Below, in pieces: positions 28,289 to 37,693 of a stretch of DNA of 64,000 bases. The stretch comes from Aquibium sp. ELW1220 (GTDB lineage: Bacteria; Pseudomonadota; Alphaproteobacteria; Rhizobiales; Rhizobiaceae), in NCBI RefSeq assembly GCF_030398385.1, contig NZ_JAOAOQ010000006.1, positions 186,001 to 250,000 on the forward strand, in the 5' to 3' direction. Every line of letters begins with the position of its first letter. Position 1 is the first letter of the stretch. A model generated the notes under the pieces. It did no database searches. It worked only from the letters and a program-made list of their open reading frames with translations, and was not told where the DNA came from. The position numbers and the translations under genes are program-made.

Positions 28289-28689
28289 TGCAAGGCGAAT
28301 CCGACCTCGCGCGGCTGCTCGCCGGCCTGAGCCCGCGGCTCGACGAGACCGTCTACGTCTTCGCCACGCTGGCCGCCGGCAGCCCGGCGCCGGCGGGGCT
28401 CGCTCCCGTGATGCGTTTCGCCGAGGCGGAGGGCACGACCCTCGTGCTGCCGCGCGCGGAGGCGGAGCGGGCAGGCATCGGCTTCACCTTTCCCTGCAGG
28501 CGCATCGTTCTCGAAATCCACTCGTCGCTGGAGGCCGTGGGCTTCCTCGCCGCGATCCTGCCGCGGCTGGCCGCCGCCGGCATCGGCGTCAATCCGGTCT
28601 CGGCCTTCCACCACGACCATCTCTTCGTGCCGGAGGCCCGTGCGGCGGACGCGATGGCGATCCTGGAGGCGCTCGCCCTCGGCACGTGA
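28288..28689 (+). CDS. ACT-domain protein (DUF2241-like)
   Basis: Small cytoplasmic protein of 133 residues, with the ATG overlapping the ccmB TGA. The second half reads as an ACT domain: [60 protein letters not shown] is represented by its beta-alpha-beta core from about 70 to 130; the first half (LARLLAGLSPRLDETVYVFATL) is the typical DUF2241 opening. Related proteins are thought to bind amino acids. The tight overlap places it in the ccm operon although no link to cytochrome c maturation is known. Confidence 0.82.
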   Translation: MQGESDLARLLAGLSPRLDETVYVFATLAAGSPAPAGLAPVMRFAEAEGTTLVLPRAEAERAGIGFTFPCRRIVLEIHSSLEAVGFLAAILPRLAAAGIGVNPVSAFHHDHLFVPEARAADAMAILEALALGT

Positions 28690-28780
28690 GCCATTCCGCC
28701 GCAGGCGACCGCCCGCCCAAATCACGCCCCTTTGATCGCCATCAATTGCGAGAGCCGCGAACTCTCTCTATTGAGAAACC

Positions 28781-29545
28781 ATGAGCCAGACCATTCCAGC
28801 CATCGGACGTTGGAGCGACCTGGCGAATCCGACGCGCTTCGTCGGCTTCGCCAACGCCGTCGTGCCATGGCTGGCCGTCCTCACCGCGGCCGTGCTGGCG
28901 ACCGGCATCTGGATGGCCTTTGCTGCTCCCGAAGACTACCAGCAGGGCATCACCGTCCGCATCATGTACATACACGTGCCCTTCGCCTGGCTCGCCATGA
29001 TGTGCTACTCGATCATGTCGGCCTCGGCGATCGGCACGCTGGTCTGGCGCCATCCGCTGGCCGACGTCTCGCTCAAGGCCGCCGCCCCGATCGGCGCCAT
29101 GTTCACCGCGCTCTGCCTGATCACCGGGTCGATCTGGGGCAAGCCGATGTGGGGCACCTGGTGGGTGTGGGACGCGCGGCTGACGTCGGTTTTCGTGCTG
29201 TTCCTGATGTATCTCGGACTGATCGCGCTGACGCGGGCGCTCGACGATCCCGGCCGCTCGGCGCGTGCAGCGGCCATCGTCACGCTCGTCGGCTTCGTCA
29301 ACATCCCGATCATCAAGTTCTCGGTCGACTGGTGGAACACGCTGCACCAGCCGGCGTCGGTGATGCGTCTCGACGGTCCGACGGTCCATTCCTCCATGCT
29401 GTGGCCGCTGCTCGTCTGCGCGCTCGGCTTCTCGCTGCTGTTCTTCACGCTGCACCTGATGGCGATGCGCACCGAGATCTGGCGGCGCCGCGTCATCGCC
29501 ATGCGCCGCGTCTCGGCGCGGCGCGCCGATGCCGGGGCGGCCTGA
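28781..29545 (+). CDS. ccmC: Haem transporter permease CcmC
   Basis: Six-helix membrane protein of 254 residues that presents haem to CcmE. The tryptophan-rich haem-handling motif WGTWWVWDARLTS sits at about 124-136, with conserved periplasmic histidines at H65 (MYIHVPFAW) and in WWNTLHQPASV. Family length is about 245. It follows the ACT gene by 91 bases and precedes ccmD by four bases, as in other alphaproteobacteria. Confidence 0.96.
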   Translation: MSQTIPAIGRWSDLANPTRFVGFANAVVPWLAVLTAAVLATGIWMAFAAPEDYQQGITVRIMYIHVPFAWLAMMCYSIMSASAIGTLVWRHPLADVSLKAAAPIGAMFTALCLITGSIWGKPMWGTWWVWDARLTSVFVLFLMYLGLIALTRALDDPGRSARAAAIVTLVGFVNIPIIKFSVDWWNTLHQPASVMRLDGPTVHSSMLWPLLVCALGFSLLFFTLHLMAMRTEIWRRRVIAMRRVSARRADAGAA

Positions 29546-29549
29546 CCCC

Positions 29550-29720
29550 ATGTCGCACGAAGTCTTCGTCGCAGCCGCCTACGGCATCTCCGCGCTCGGC
29601 ATCCTGGCCCTCGTCGCCTGGAACCTGATCGACCAGAGCGCCCGCAAGGCGGAACTCGCCGAACTCGAGGCGCGCGGCGTGCGCCGCCGCTCCGACCGCA
29701 CCGGGTCGGCCGAACGATGA
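29550..29720 (+). CDS. ccmD: Haem exporter protein CcmD
   Basis: Short single-helix protein of 56 residues that stabilises the CcmABC-CcmE complex. It has the CcmD pattern: HEVFVAAAYGISALGILALVAWNLIDQSARKAELAELEARG, a helix at about 6-28 followed by a charged tail. The ATG at 29550 is chosen over an upstream same-frame ATG at 29529 that would overlap ccmC. It overlaps the ccmG start by four bases (ATGA). Confidence 0.9.
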   Translation: MSHEVFVAAAYGISALGILALVAWNLIDQSARKAELAELEARGVRRRSDRTGSAER

Positions 29721-30289
29721 ACGTCGAAGACAGCCAACCGACCCGGCCGCGGCGCTGGCTGGTCTTCGTGCCGCTCGCCCTGTTCCTGGCCCTGTCCGGA
29801 CTGTTCCTGGCGCAGCTCCTGTCGGGCCGCGACGTCTCGACGATTCCCTCCGCCCTGATCGGCCAGCCGGCGCCGCAGACCGACCTGCCGCCGCTCGAGG
29901 GGACAGGCCTGCCCGGTCTCGCCAACGCCGCCTTCGAGGGCCAGGTGACGCTGGTGAATGTCTGGGCCTCCTGGTGCGCGCCGTGCCGTCAGGAGCATCC
30001 GCTCCTGATGCAGCTCGCAGGCGACGACCGGATCCGCATCGCCGGGCTGAACTACAAGGACAAGCCGGAGAATGCGCGCCGCTTCCTCGGCGAACTGGGC
30101 AACCCCTACGACGCCATCGGCACCGACGACGCCGGCCGCACCGCCATCAACTGGGGCGTCTACGGCGTGCCGGAGACCTTCCTCGTCGGCCGCGACGGCA
30201 CCATCCTGTGGAAGCATGTCGGCCCTTTCACGCCGCAGAGCGTCGCCGACGACCTGATGCCGCAGATCGAGAAGGCGCTGGCGGAGTAA
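29717..30289 (+). CDS. ccmG: Thiol:disulfide interchange protein CcmG/DsbE
   Basis: Membrane-anchored periplasmic thioredoxin, 190 residues, that reduces apocytochrome c before haem attachment. One N-terminal helix (about 14-34) precedes a thioredoxin fold with the active site W86-C87-A-P-C90 and the CcmG acidic region GLNYKDKPENARRF, then GVPETFLVGRDG with the cis-Pro. It overlaps ccmD by four bases. ccmE, ccmF and ccmH are not in this window. Confidence 0.96.
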   Translation: MNVEDSQPTRPRRWLVFVPLALFLALSGLFLAQLLSGRDVSTIPSALIGQPAPQTDLPPLEGTGLPGLANAAFEGQVTLVNVWASWCAPCRQEHPLLMQLAGDDRIRIAGLNYKDKPENARRFLGELGNPYDAIGTDDAGRTAINWGVYGVPETFLVGRDGTILWKHVGPFTPQSVADDLMPQIEKALAE

Positions 30290-30298
30290 TGCCTTCCT

Positions 30299-30314
30299 CT
30301 CCCCTTGCGGGGAG
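30299..30314. repeat. Short GGGGAG palindrome after ccmG
   Basis: Stem CTCCCC/GGGGAG with loop TTGC, followed by GGCCCAGGGGTGGGGGTGG. This sequence type recurs in rhizobial intergenic regions and may act as a terminator-like hairpin after ccmG, though there is no T-tract. Confidence 0.5.
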
Positions 30315-30414
30315 GGCCCAGGGGTGGGGGTGGAGACGCTGCGCGAGGTGGCCCTGCCAAAGGCTCAACCGCCCCGATTGGCAACCCCGCGCCTTCGCCC
30401 TATCTTGCTCCTCC

Positions 30415-30933
30415 ATGGTCTATCCCCTCGCTCCCGTCTTCGCCCGCACTGTCCCCGACGGCGATACGCACGAGCGCGCCGTCTGCGAGAATTGCGGTTT
30501 CGTCAATTACGAGAACCCGAAGATCGTGGTCGGCTCGGTAGTGCGCCACGAGGGGAAGATCCTGCTCTGCCGGCGGGCGATCGAGCCGCGGCACGGCTTC
30601 TGGACGGTGCCGGCGGGCTTCATGGAACTGCACGAGACGCCGGAGGACGGAGCCCGCCGCGAGGCCCGCGAGGAGGCGAATGCCGCGCTGGCCCTCGACG
30701 GCCTGCTCGCCATCTACTCGGTTCCACGCCTGAGCCAGGTGCAGCTGATCTACCGCGCAACGCTGGCCGAACCGGCCTTCTCTGCCGGCGAGGAGAGCCT
30801 CGAGGTAGCGCTGTTTTCCTGGGACGAGATCCCGTGGGGCGACCTCGCCTTCCCGACCGTGCACTGGATGCTGCGCCACGAGCGCATGGTTCAGGACGGA
30901 AAGGGAGTCGCTCCCTTCGCCAATCCGGAGTGA
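30415..30933 (+). CDS. Nudix hydrolase with N-terminal zinc-ribbon half
   Basis: Predicted nucleoside-diphosphate-linked pyrophosphatase of 172 residues. The Nudix box runs from G68 to A90 (GFMELHE, then REAREEANA); E83, E86 and E87 are in place, while the usual glycine near the end of the box is Asn. C24-x2-C27 (CENCGF) and the following NYENPKIVVGSV are typical of the zf-NUDIX subgroup related to NADH pyrophosphatase. The ATG at 30415 is followed by a well-formed N-terminus; the long upstream frame from 29974 is a shadow of ccmG. Confidence 0.9.
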   Translation: MVYPLAPVFARTVPDGDTHERAVCENCGFVNYENPKIVVGSVVRHEGKILLCRRAIEPRHGFWTVPAGFMELHETPEDGARREAREEANAALALDGLLAIYSVPRLSQVQLIYRATLAEPAFSAGEESLEVALFSWDEIPWGDLAFPTVHWMLRHERMVQDGKGVAPFANPE

Positions 30934-30972
30934 GGCCAGCGGTCCATCCGATCGACCGCCGGCGTCAGCTCC

Positions 30973-31587
30973 TCACCACATCGTCTTGGCGTAGGCATCA
31001 GCCAGTACGTCGTCGGTCTCCGCTGCCGTCGCGGCGAAGGCGATCTGGTCCTTGAGGATCTCGCCCAGCGTCGGCATGTCCGACCGCGCCGGCCAGGATT
31101 CGGGTGCCCAGAGGTTGGAGCGCAGGAAGGCCTTGGCGCAGTGCATGTAGACCGACTGGATGGTGACGACGAGCACCGTGGTCGGCTGCTTTCCGTCCAC
31201 GGCGAGGCGCCCCCGCAGGTCGGCGTCCGCGGTGATGCGGGCGGACCCGTTGAGGCGCAGGGTTTCGTTCATGTTCGGGATCAGGAACAGCAGCCCGACG
31301 GCCGGGTTCGCCAGCACGTTCTCCAGCGTGTCGAGCCGGTTGTTGCCCGGCCGGTCCGGGATGGCGATCGTGCGGTCGTCGAGCACGTCCACGAAGCCCG
31401 GCCGGTCGCCGCGCGGCGTGACGTCTGAATGGCCCTGCCCGTCGGACGAGCCGATCAGCAGGAACGGGCTCTTGGCGATGAAGGCCCTGGCGTGCCGGTC
31501 GAGGACGGCGAGTTCCTTCTGCACCGCCCGCTCGTGCGGCTCCCGGTAGAGGCTTCGCAACGCGTCGCGGTCGGTCAGGAACTCCAT
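30973..31587 (-). CDS. Pyridoxamine 5'-phosphate oxidase-fold flavoprotein
   Basis: FMN-binding split-barrel protein of 204 residues of the PPOX class MSMEG_1061-type family. Recognisable segments are KSPFLLIGSSDGQGHSDVTPRGDRPGFVDVLDDRTIAIPDRPGNNRLDTLENVLANPAVGLLFLIP, spanning the FMN-phosphate site, and the C-terminal VYMHCAKAFLRSNLW. The substrate is not known. It ends convergently to the Nudix gene and is separated from yciB by one base, so the two may be cotranscribed. Confidence 0.87.
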   Translation of the reverse strand: MEFLTDRDALRSLYREPHERAVQKELAVLDRHARAFIAKSPFLLIGSSDGQGHSDVTPRGDRPGFVDVLDDRTIAIPDRPGNNRLDTLENVLANPAVGLLFLIPNMNETLRLNGSARITADADLRGRLAVDGKQPTTVLVVTIQSVYMHCAKAFLRSNLWAPESWPARSDMPTLGEILKDQIAFAATAAETDDVLADAYAKTMW

Positions 31588-31588
31588 C

Positions 31589-32242
31589 TCAGGTCCTCTT
31601 CTTGAACGTGTCGTCCGTCGAATGCCGCATGATCAGCGGCATCTGGCTGAAGGTGAAGATCAGGGTGATGGGCATGATGCCCCACACCTTGAACGCCACC
31701 CAAGCATCGGTCGAGAACATCCGCCAGACGACCTCGTTGACAAGGGCCAGAAAGAGAAAGAATACGCCCCAGCGCAACGTCAGCTTGCGCCAGCCCTCGG
31801 CATCGAGCTTGAAGGCCTCGTCGAAGACGTAGCCGAGCAGCGACTTGCCGAAGAAGAGCCCGCCGAGCAGCACGACCCCGAACAGCGTGTTCACGATGGT
31901 CGGCTTCATCTTGATGAAGATCTCGTCCTGCAGCCAGAGCGTCAGCGCCCCGAACACGAAGACCACCACGCCCGATACCAGCGGCATGATCGGCAGGGTC
32001 CGGACCAAGAGCCATGACACGCTGAGCGAGATCGCCGTGGCGATCATGAACAGGCCGGTGGCGACGAACAGCGGCCCGCCGAACTCGCCCAGCACCGGAA
32101 AGGTGCCGGCCAGCCACTCGCCCCGCGAATTGGCGAAGAAGAACACCAGCAGCGGCCCGAGTTCCAGCGCCAGCTTGAGCATCGGGTTCATGTGCTTGCG
32201 CTTCGGGTCGGCGGGGTCGCGCTCGAGGATCGGTTCGGGCAT
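31589..32242 (-). CDS. yciB: Inner membrane septation protein A (YciB/IspZ)
   Basis: Polytopic membrane protein of 217 residues. The family opening [21 protein letters not shown] after an N-terminal extension of about 20 residues, then [36 protein letters not shown], and [18 protein letters not shown] are strongly conserved YciB hallmarks. It is implicated in envelope integrity and division. An internal Met at residue 18 or 21 could be the true start. Downstream of ftsY on the minus strand. Confidence 0.93.
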   Translation of the reverse strand: MPEPILERDPADPKRKHMNPMLKLALELGPLLVFFFANSRGEWLAGTFPVLGEFGGPLFVATGLFMIATAISLSVSWLLVRTLPIMPLVSGVVVFVFGALTLWLQDEIFIKMKPTIVNTLFGVVLLGGLFFGKSLLGYVFDEAFKLDAEGWRKLTLRWGVFFLFLALVNEVVWRMFSTDAWVAFKVWGIMPITLIFTFSQMPLIMRHSTDDTFKKRT

Positions 32243-32291
32243 CGTCGTCCTGTCCTTGCAGTTGGGCCGCGGCGCGGGAGCCCCGGGGGGC

Positions 32292-33824
32292 TCAGCTCAC
32301 GCCGGCGATGGCCTTGGCGAAATCGTTCGCCGAGAAGGGTTCGAGGTCGTCGACCTGTTCGCCGACGCCGATGAAATAGACCGGCAACTTGTGCTTGGCC
32401 GCAATGGCCACGAGGATGCCGCCGCGTGCGGTGCCGTCGAGCTTGGTCATCACCAGCCCGTTCACGCCCGCCACATTGCGGAAGATCTCGACCTGGTTGA
32501 GCGCGTTCTGGCCGGTGGTGGCGTCGACGGTCTGCAGCACCGTGTGCGGCGCGTCGGGATCGAGCTTGTTCAGCACCCGCACGATCTTTTCCAGCTCCGC
32601 CATCAGCTCGGTCTTGTTCTGCAGCCGGCCGGCGGTGTCGATGATCAGCACGTCGGAGCCGGCCGCCTTCGCCTTCTCGAAGGCGTCCCAGGCGAGGCCG
32701 GCGGCATCGGCGCCGAGCTTCGTGGCGACCACGGGAGAGCCGGTCCGCTCGCCCCAGATCTTGAGCTGCTCGATGGCGGCGGCGCGGAACGTGTCGCCGG
32801 CCGCGAGCATGACGTTCAGGCCGCCCGCCGTCAGCTTGGCGGCAAGCTTGCCGATGGTCGTGGTCTTGCCGGTGCCGTTGACGCCGACGACCAGGATCAC
32901 GTGCGGCTTGACCGACAGGTCGAGCTCCAGCGGCCGCGCCACCGGCTTCAGGACCTTCTCGACCTCCTGCGCCATGATGGTGCGCACCTCGAGATCCGAG
33001 ACGTCCCGCCCGTAACGGCCGGACGCCAGCGCGTCGGTCACGCGCATCGCCGTTTCCATGCCGAGATCGGCGCGGATCAGAACGTCCTCCAGGTCCTGCA
33101 GCGTGTCCTCGTCCAACTTGCGCATGGTGAAGACGCCGGCGATCGAACCGGAGAGTTCGCGCGAGGAGCGCGACAGGCCGTCGCGCAGCTTCTGGAACCA
33201 GGTCTGCTTGACCGGCGCGGCGGCGACCGGCGCCAGCGCTTCCTCGCGCCGTTCGACCGCCTTGCCGACGGTGATGCGCCCGGCGGGGGGCGCGGTCGGC
33301 GACGGGGCGGGCTCCGGCGCGATCTCCGCGGCAACGGGATCGGCGGCCACCGGCGGCGGCGTGCGCAGCGGGGGCGCGATCTCGGCAGCGGGAGCGGCGA
33401 CGGAGGAAACGGGCTCGGATGCTTCGGCCGGCGCGCCGGCCGTGGGTGCCGGCGGGTTGTCCGTGTCAACGGCGGGGCGGACGTCCGGGGCTGCGTCACC
33501 GGCGGGTGCGGGCTCCGGGGGAGCGACTGGCTCGGCGGGAGCGACCGGCGCCGGGACGGGATCGATCTCCGGAGCAAGTTCGTCGCGCAGCGGGTCTGCA
33601 TGGATCGGCGACGGCTCGCGCAGCGGCGGCGCGATCTCGGCGGCGGGTGCGGGCTGAGCGGCGGGTGGCTCGGGGTCAACGGGGCGAGCTGCAGCGGGCG
33701 CTTCGGCAGCGACCGCGGGCGCCTCGGCGGCCTTCGGCTCGACGGGGGTGCCCGCGGCGGGCGGCGTCTCCTCGACCTTGTCCTTGCCGAAGGAGAAGAC
33801 CTTCCTGATGAAGCCGAATGCCAT
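32292..33824 (-). CDS. ftsY: Signal recognition particle receptor FtsY
   Basis: SRP receptor GTPase, 510 residues, that docks ribosome-nascent chains at the membrane. A short amphipathic N-terminus ([16 protein letters not shown]) is followed by a long Pro/Ala/Glu-rich acidic domain up to about residue 205, then the NG domain with G1 [18 protein letters not shown] near 312-329, [19 protein letters not shown] and a final [12 protein letters not shown]. The acidic region is long and repetitive (several IAPPLR and VEPK-like units). Downstream of mtaB by ten bases; probably one operon dapF-mtaB-ftsY-yciB. Confidence 0.96.
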   Translation of the reverse strand: MAFGFIRKVFSFGKDKVEETPPAAGTPVEPKAAEAPAVAAEAPAAARPVDPEPPAAQPAPAAEIAPPLREPSPIHADPLRDELAPEIDPVPAPVAPAEPVAPPEPAPAGDAAPDVRPAVDTDNPPAPTAGAPAEASEPVSSVAAPAAEIAPPLRTPPPVAADPVAAEIAPEPAPSPTAPPAGRITVGKAVERREEALAPVAAAPVKQTWFQKLRDGLSRSSRELSGSIAGVFTMRKLDEDTLQDLEDVLIRADLGMETAMRVTDALASGRYGRDVSDLEVRTIMAQEVEKVLKPVARPLELDLSVKPHVILVVGVNGTGKTTTIGKLAAKLTAGGLNVMLAAGDTFRAAAIEQLKIWGERTGSPVVATKLGADAAGLAWDAFEKAKAAGSDVLIIDTAGRLQNKTELMAELEKIVRVLNKLDPDAPHTVLQTVDATTGQNALNQVEIFRNVAGVNGLVMTKLDGTARGGILVAIAAKHKLPVYFIGVGEQVDDLEPFSANDFAKAIAGVS

Positions 33825-33834
33825 TCGCTGTTCC

Positions 33835-35133
33835 TCAGGCCGCCGCCGCGCGCAGCGGCTCGGCGACCAGTCTTGCTCCGTCGTGCCCGGCGATCCGCAC
33901 GGTGACGATCTCGCCAGGCTCGCCCTCGCTGAGGGCGACCAGCGTGAACCCTTCCGTGCGGCCGAGGCCTTCGCGCTCGACCAGCACGCGCTGGGTGCTG
34001 CCGGCGAGCGCGTCGAGGTGGCGGCGATGGGCGCGCTCGCCCGACGCGCGCAGCCGCGCCGCCCGCTCCTTGACCGTGCGGCGAGCGACCTGCGGCATCC
34101 GCGCAGCCGGCGTGCCCTCGCGCGGCGAATAGGGAAAGACGTGGAGATGCGTCAGCCCGCATTCCTCGACGATCGAAAGCGAATTCTCGAACATCGCCTC
34201 CGTCTCGGTCGGGAAGCCGGCGATGATGTCGGCGCCGAAGACGATGTCCGGCCTCAGCCGCCGCACGTCTTCGCAGAAGCGGATGGAATCGGCGCGCAGG
34301 TGGCGCCGCTTCATGCGCTTCAGAACCATGTCGTCGCCGGCCTGCAGCGACAGATGCAGATGCGGCATCAGCCGCGCCTCGGTGGCAATCGCCTCCATCA
34401 GATCGTCGTCGGCCTCGATGGAATCGATCGACGACAGCCGCAGCCGATCGAGGTCGGGCACCTGGCGCAGGATGGTGCGCACGAGCCGCCCGAGCCGCGG
34501 CGCGCCCGGCAGGTCGGCGCCGTAGCTCGTCATGTCGACGCCAGACAGCACCACCTCGCGATAGCCGTTGCCGGCCAGCCGCTTCACCTGCTCGACGACC
34601 GCGCCCATCGGCACCGAGCGCGAATTGCCGCGCCCATAGGGGATGATGCAGAAGGTGCAGCGGTGGTCGCAGCCGTTCTGCACCTGCACGAAGGCGCGCG
34701 CCCGACCCTCGATCGCGTCGACCATGTGCGACGCCGTCTCCGTCACCGACATGATGTCGTTGACGCGCGCCTTCTCGGTGTCGTTGACGCCGAAATCGGG
34801 CAGCGCCCGGTAATTGTGCGCCTTGAGCTTCTCCTCGTTGCCGAGCACGAGGTCGGCCTCGTCCATGCCGGCGAAGCCGTCGGGGTCGGTCTGCGCGGCA
34901 CAGCCGGTCACGATGATGCGCGCGCCGGGCTGCTCACGGCGCGCCTTGCGGATCGCCTGGCGCGCCTGGCGCACGGCTTCCGCGGTCACCGCGCAGGTGT
35001 TGAAGATCACCGCGCCGCCCGCAAGCGTGCCGAGCCCGGCGGCCTCGGCCTCGCGCTTCATCACTTCGGATTCGTAGGTGTTGAGCCGGCAGCCGAAGGT
35101 CACGACGTCGATGCCGGCGCGTTCGCCCGCCAT
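33835..35133 (-). CDS. mtaB: tRNA t6A37 C2-methylthiotransferase MtaB
   Basis: Radical-SAM methylthiotransferase of 432 residues that converts t6A to ms2t6A at position 37 of tRNAs. It has the N-terminal MTTase domain (TFGCRLNTYESEVM with its first cluster Cys, NTCAVT, TGCAAQ) and the radical-SAM C-x3-C-x2-C near 155-162 (CDHRCTFC) followed by IPYGRGNSRS. A TRAM-like domain forms the end. The ATG at 35133 overlaps the dapF TGA (TGATG), so translation is likely coupled. Confidence 0.95.
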   Translation of the reverse strand: MAGERAGIDVVTFGCRLNTYESEVMKREAEAAGLGTLAGGAVIFNTCAVTAEAVRQARQAIRKARREQPGARIIVTGCAAQTDPDGFAGMDEADLVLGNEEKLKAHNYRALPDFGVNDTEKARVNDIMSVTETASHMVDAIEGRARAFVQVQNGCDHRCTFCIIPYGRGNSRSVPMGAVVEQVKRLAGNGYREVVLSGVDMTSYGADLPGAPRLGRLVRTILRQVPDLDRLRLSSIDSIEADDDLMEAIATEARLMPHLHLSLQAGDDMVLKRMKRRHLRADSIRFCEDVRRLRPDIVFGADIIAGFPTETEAMFENSLSIVEECGLTHLHVFPYSPREGTPAARMPQVARRTVKERAARLRASGERAHRRHLDALAGSTQRVLVEREGLGRTEGFTLVALSEGEPGEIVTVRIAGHDGARLVAEPLRAAAA

Positions 35134-36014
35134 CAGTACGCGCCCTCGGTCTCGCGTGCCCAGGCGCCGGTCTGCGGATCGAACGTGCCGGAGAACTCCC
35201 ACTCCGCCGGTCCGGTCAGGACGACGTGGTCGTCGTCGCGCCAGGTAACGCGCAGCAGCCCGCCCGGCGCGCTGAGCTCGACGCTGCGCTCCGTCCGGCC
35301 CGTGCGCGCGCCGGCGACCGCGGCCGCACAGGCCGCCGAGCCGCAGGCCCGCGTCAGGCCGGCACCGCGCTCCCAGGTGCGGATCGTCATCGACCGGCGC
35401 GACGTGACCTGCGCGATGGTGATGTTGGCGCGTTCGGGAAAGATCGGATGGTTCTCGAGCAGCGGGCCCACCTTGTCGAGTTCGTAGGACCAGACGTCCG
35501 CATCGACCCAGAAGATCGCGTGCGGGTTGCCCATGGACACGACGGAGGGCGAGTGCAGCACTGGCGCGTCGATCGGGCCGGCCTGCAGCTCGATGGCACG
35601 CGTGTCACGGAATTCCTCCGCGAGGGGAATGTCCTTCCACCCGAACTTCGGCGGCCCCATGTCGACCGAGATCAGGCCATCGGCATGTTCCTCGGCATTG
35701 AGGATCCCCGCCACCGTTTCGAAGGAGAAGATCTTCTCGCCCGTCTCGGCTGCCAGTGCCTGCACGACGCAGCGCATGCCGTTGCCGCAGGCCTGTGCGG
35801 GAGTGCCGTCGGAATTCAGGATTTCGACGTACTGCGCAGTGCCATGCGTGCGTGCGTCATGGACGGCCATGATCTGGTCGAACCGGGTCGCCGGATCGGC
35901 CGCCAGCGCCAGCGCCGCAGCGGCGGTTACACGATCCGCACGACCGCGCATGTCGGCAACGATGATCTCGTTGCCGAGCCCGTTCATCTTCGCAAAGGGG
36001 ACGCGGATCGACAT
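35133..36014 (-). CDS. dapF: Diaminopimelate epimerase DapF
   Basis: Cofactor-independent epimerase of 293 residues that makes meso-diaminopimelate for lysine and peptidoglycan. The two catalytic cysteines are in the right motifs: C in [16 protein letters not shown] (near 75) and C in [16 protein letters not shown] (near 225). The opening [15 protein letters not shown] is standard. It is the first gene of the dapF-mtaB-ftsY run and overlaps mtaB by one base. Confidence 0.97.
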   Translation of the reverse strand: MSIRVPFAKMNGLGNEIIVADMRGRADRVTAAAALALAADPATRFDQIMAVHDARTHGTAQYVEILNSDGTPAQACGNGMRCVVQALAAETGEKIFSFETVAGILNAEEHADGLISVDMGPPKFGWKDIPLAEEFRDTRAIELQAGPIDAPVLHSPSVVSMGNPHAIFWVDADVWSYELDKVGPLLENHPIFPERANITIAQVTSRRSMTIRTWERGAGLTRACGSAACAAAVAGARTGRTERSVELSAPGGLLRVTWRDDDHVVLTGPAEWEFSGTFDPQTGAWARETEGAY

Positions 36015-36104
36015 GGCCAGGAACCGAACTGCTCTGTTCAGCCCGCTATATGGCGGAACTGGGCCCGGATTACCAGTATCGGGCGCAGGCCGCAGCGCCG
36101 GACC

Positions 36105-36266
36105 CTAGGCCAGAGCGATTATGCCGAAGAGCACGAGCAGGAACAAGATCAGCACCAGGCCGATCAGCAGCTTCGCGCCCGTGAGCGCGGCGCCCGAGAT
36201 GGTGTTGAAGCCAAGCAGAGCGGCAACTGCCGCCACCACCAGCAGGATCAGGATCCAGTCCAGCAT
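36105..36266 (-). CDS. Small DUF1328-like membrane protein
   Basis: Very short membrane protein of 53 residues with two helices: MLDWILILLVVAAVAALLGF and a second in LLIGLVLILFLLVLFGIIAL, separated by NTISGAALTGAK. This pattern resembles the DUF1328/YtjA family of small inner-membrane proteins of unknown function. The start codon follows GAGGGAAAATTC, and that Shine-Dalgarno region forms the 3' arm of a hairpin (36269-36298). It sits between dapF and the MBL gene, all on the minus strand. Confidence 0.8.
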   Translation of the reverse strand: MLDWILILLVVAAVAALLGFNTISGAALTGAKLLIGLVLILFLLVLFGIIALA

Positions 36267-36268
36267 GA

Positions 36269-36298
36269 ATTTTCCCTCGCTTCCGTTGCGAGGAAAAT
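36269..36298 (-). promoter_or_regulatory. Hairpin that masks the ribosome-binding site of the DUF1328-like gene
   Basis: In the transcript the arms AUUUUCCUCGC and GCGAGGGAAAAU pair over 11 base pairs with one bulged G and a seven-base loop. The 3' arm contains the Shine-Dalgarno GAGGGA and ends two bases before AUG. Such a structure would block initiation until it opens. Confidence 0.6.
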
Positions 36299-36323
36299 GT
36301 GGCGAAAGCCGTTTTGTTCCCGA

Positions 36324-37418
36324 TCACGCCACGGCGGCCGGCACGTCCCAGACCTCGCCGGGCACCATCGGCCGAAAGCGGTCGCGGGGCAGGCCCCGCG
36401 AATCCAGCTCGGCATGGAGATGATCCCGCGGTTCCTCGATCGCCTCGTCGGTGAGCTGGAACGTACCCCAGTGGCAACCGGCCACGAACTGCGCCTCCGC
36501 CAGGATCATGCCCTCGACGGCTTCCCGCGGATTCTGGTGCTGGCCTTCCATGAACCAGCGCGGTTCATAGGCGCCGATCGGCAGCAGCGCGAAGCGAAAA
36601 CCGCCGTGCTTGCGCGCTGCGGCGCGGTAGTTGATGCCGCGGTGGAAGCCGGTATCGCCGGCATAGTAGAGCTTGCCAGCGGCCGTCTCCACCGCGAAGG
36701 CGCCCCAGAGCGCCATCCGGCGGTCGCCGGTGCCGCGCGCCGACCAGTGATGCGCCGGCTCGATGTGGATGCGTGCCTCGCCATGCGGCAGCACCAGATG
36801 ATGATCGTCGCCCCAGTCGCCGCTGGCGATCCGCATCGTCGGGACCGACCGGCGAAGGATCGTGTCGTTACCGAGCGGCGTCACCACCAGCGGATCGTGC
36901 GTCGCCTTCAGCCGCTTCAGCGTCGCGACGTCGAAATGGTCGTAGTGATTGTGCGAGAGCAGCACCACGTCGATCCGTGGAAGATCCTCGAAGGCGATGC
37001 CCGGAGCATTGACGCGGCGCGGTCCGGCGAACGAAACGGGCGAAACGCGGTCGGACCAGACCGGATCGGTGAGGAAAGTCAGCCCGCCAGCCTGAATCAG
37101 CATGGTGGCGTGGCCAACCATGGTAACCCGCAACCCGTCGTCCGACGAGAGCGGCGCGGGACGCGCCTGCGGAAACGGGCTCGGCCAGGCTTTCGGCCAG
37201 CTCTTCTTTCCGCCGCCGAACTGCCAGCGCAGGAGGTCGGCGAAGGCGCGCGGAGGGATTCCGTCAGGATTGAAGAAGATGCGGCCGTCGAAGTGATCGC
37301 TCGCCGCACCGCTGTAGTAGGGGTTCTCGCCGTTGCTCTTCGCCGCCAATGCACCGCCTCCAGCAAGGGCCGTCAGGCCGCCCATGCCCGTCCACTTGAT
37401 CAAGGTTCGCCTGTTCAT
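36324..37418 (-). CDS. MBL-fold metal-dependent hydrolase (NAPE-PLD-like), exported
   Basis: Metallo-beta-lactamase-fold enzyme of 364 residues. An N-terminal twin-arginine-like leader (NRRTLIKWTGMGGLTALAGGGALA) is followed by GHATMLIQAGGLTFLTDPVWS, the metal motif SHNHYDHFD, and YYAGDTGFH and CHWGTFQL with further ligands. This arrangement resembles N-acylphosphatidylethanolamine phospholipase D and UlaG-like proteins, so a phospholipid substrate is possible but not shown. The ATG at 37418 is used; a same-frame ATG at 37445 lacks support. Confidence 0.9.
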   Translation of the reverse strand: MNRRTLIKWTGMGGLTALAGGGALAAKSNGENPYYSGAASDHFDGRIFFNPDGIPPRAFADLLRWQFGGGKKSWPKAWPSPFPQARPAPLSSDDGLRVTMVGHATMLIQAGGLTFLTDPVWSDRVSPVSFAGPRRVNAPGIAFEDLPRIDVVLLSHNHYDHFDVATLKRLKATHDPLVVTPLGNDTILRRSVPTMRIASGDWGDDHHLVLPHGEARIHIEPAHHWSARGTGDRRMALWGAFAVETAAGKLYYAGDTGFHRGINYRAAARKHGGFRFALLPIGAYEPRWFMEGQHQNPREAVEGMILAEAQFVAGCHWGTFQLTDEAIEEPRDHLHAELDSRGLPRDRFRPMVPGEVWDVPAAVA

Positions 37419-37693
37419 GGTACCTTCCTGCGTCATGGTCGGCATCAGTCATGCAGATGGTGCGCGCTGCACCGCGGGTCAAACCCTCAGCGTCGCGACG
37501 CGCATGGCATGCCTGAGGAGTACGTATCAGGCCGCGTCGTTGGACCTCCTCCCGTTACGGCGCCGGATAATTTTCCCCCAGGGGCGTGAAATCCCGACCC
37601 TCTTCGTGTTATCGACCCAACAATGCCATGTTTCTGGCCGACTCGCGCAGCGGGACGGTACGGTTCCCACATTGTCCTCATGGAGGATCTCGC

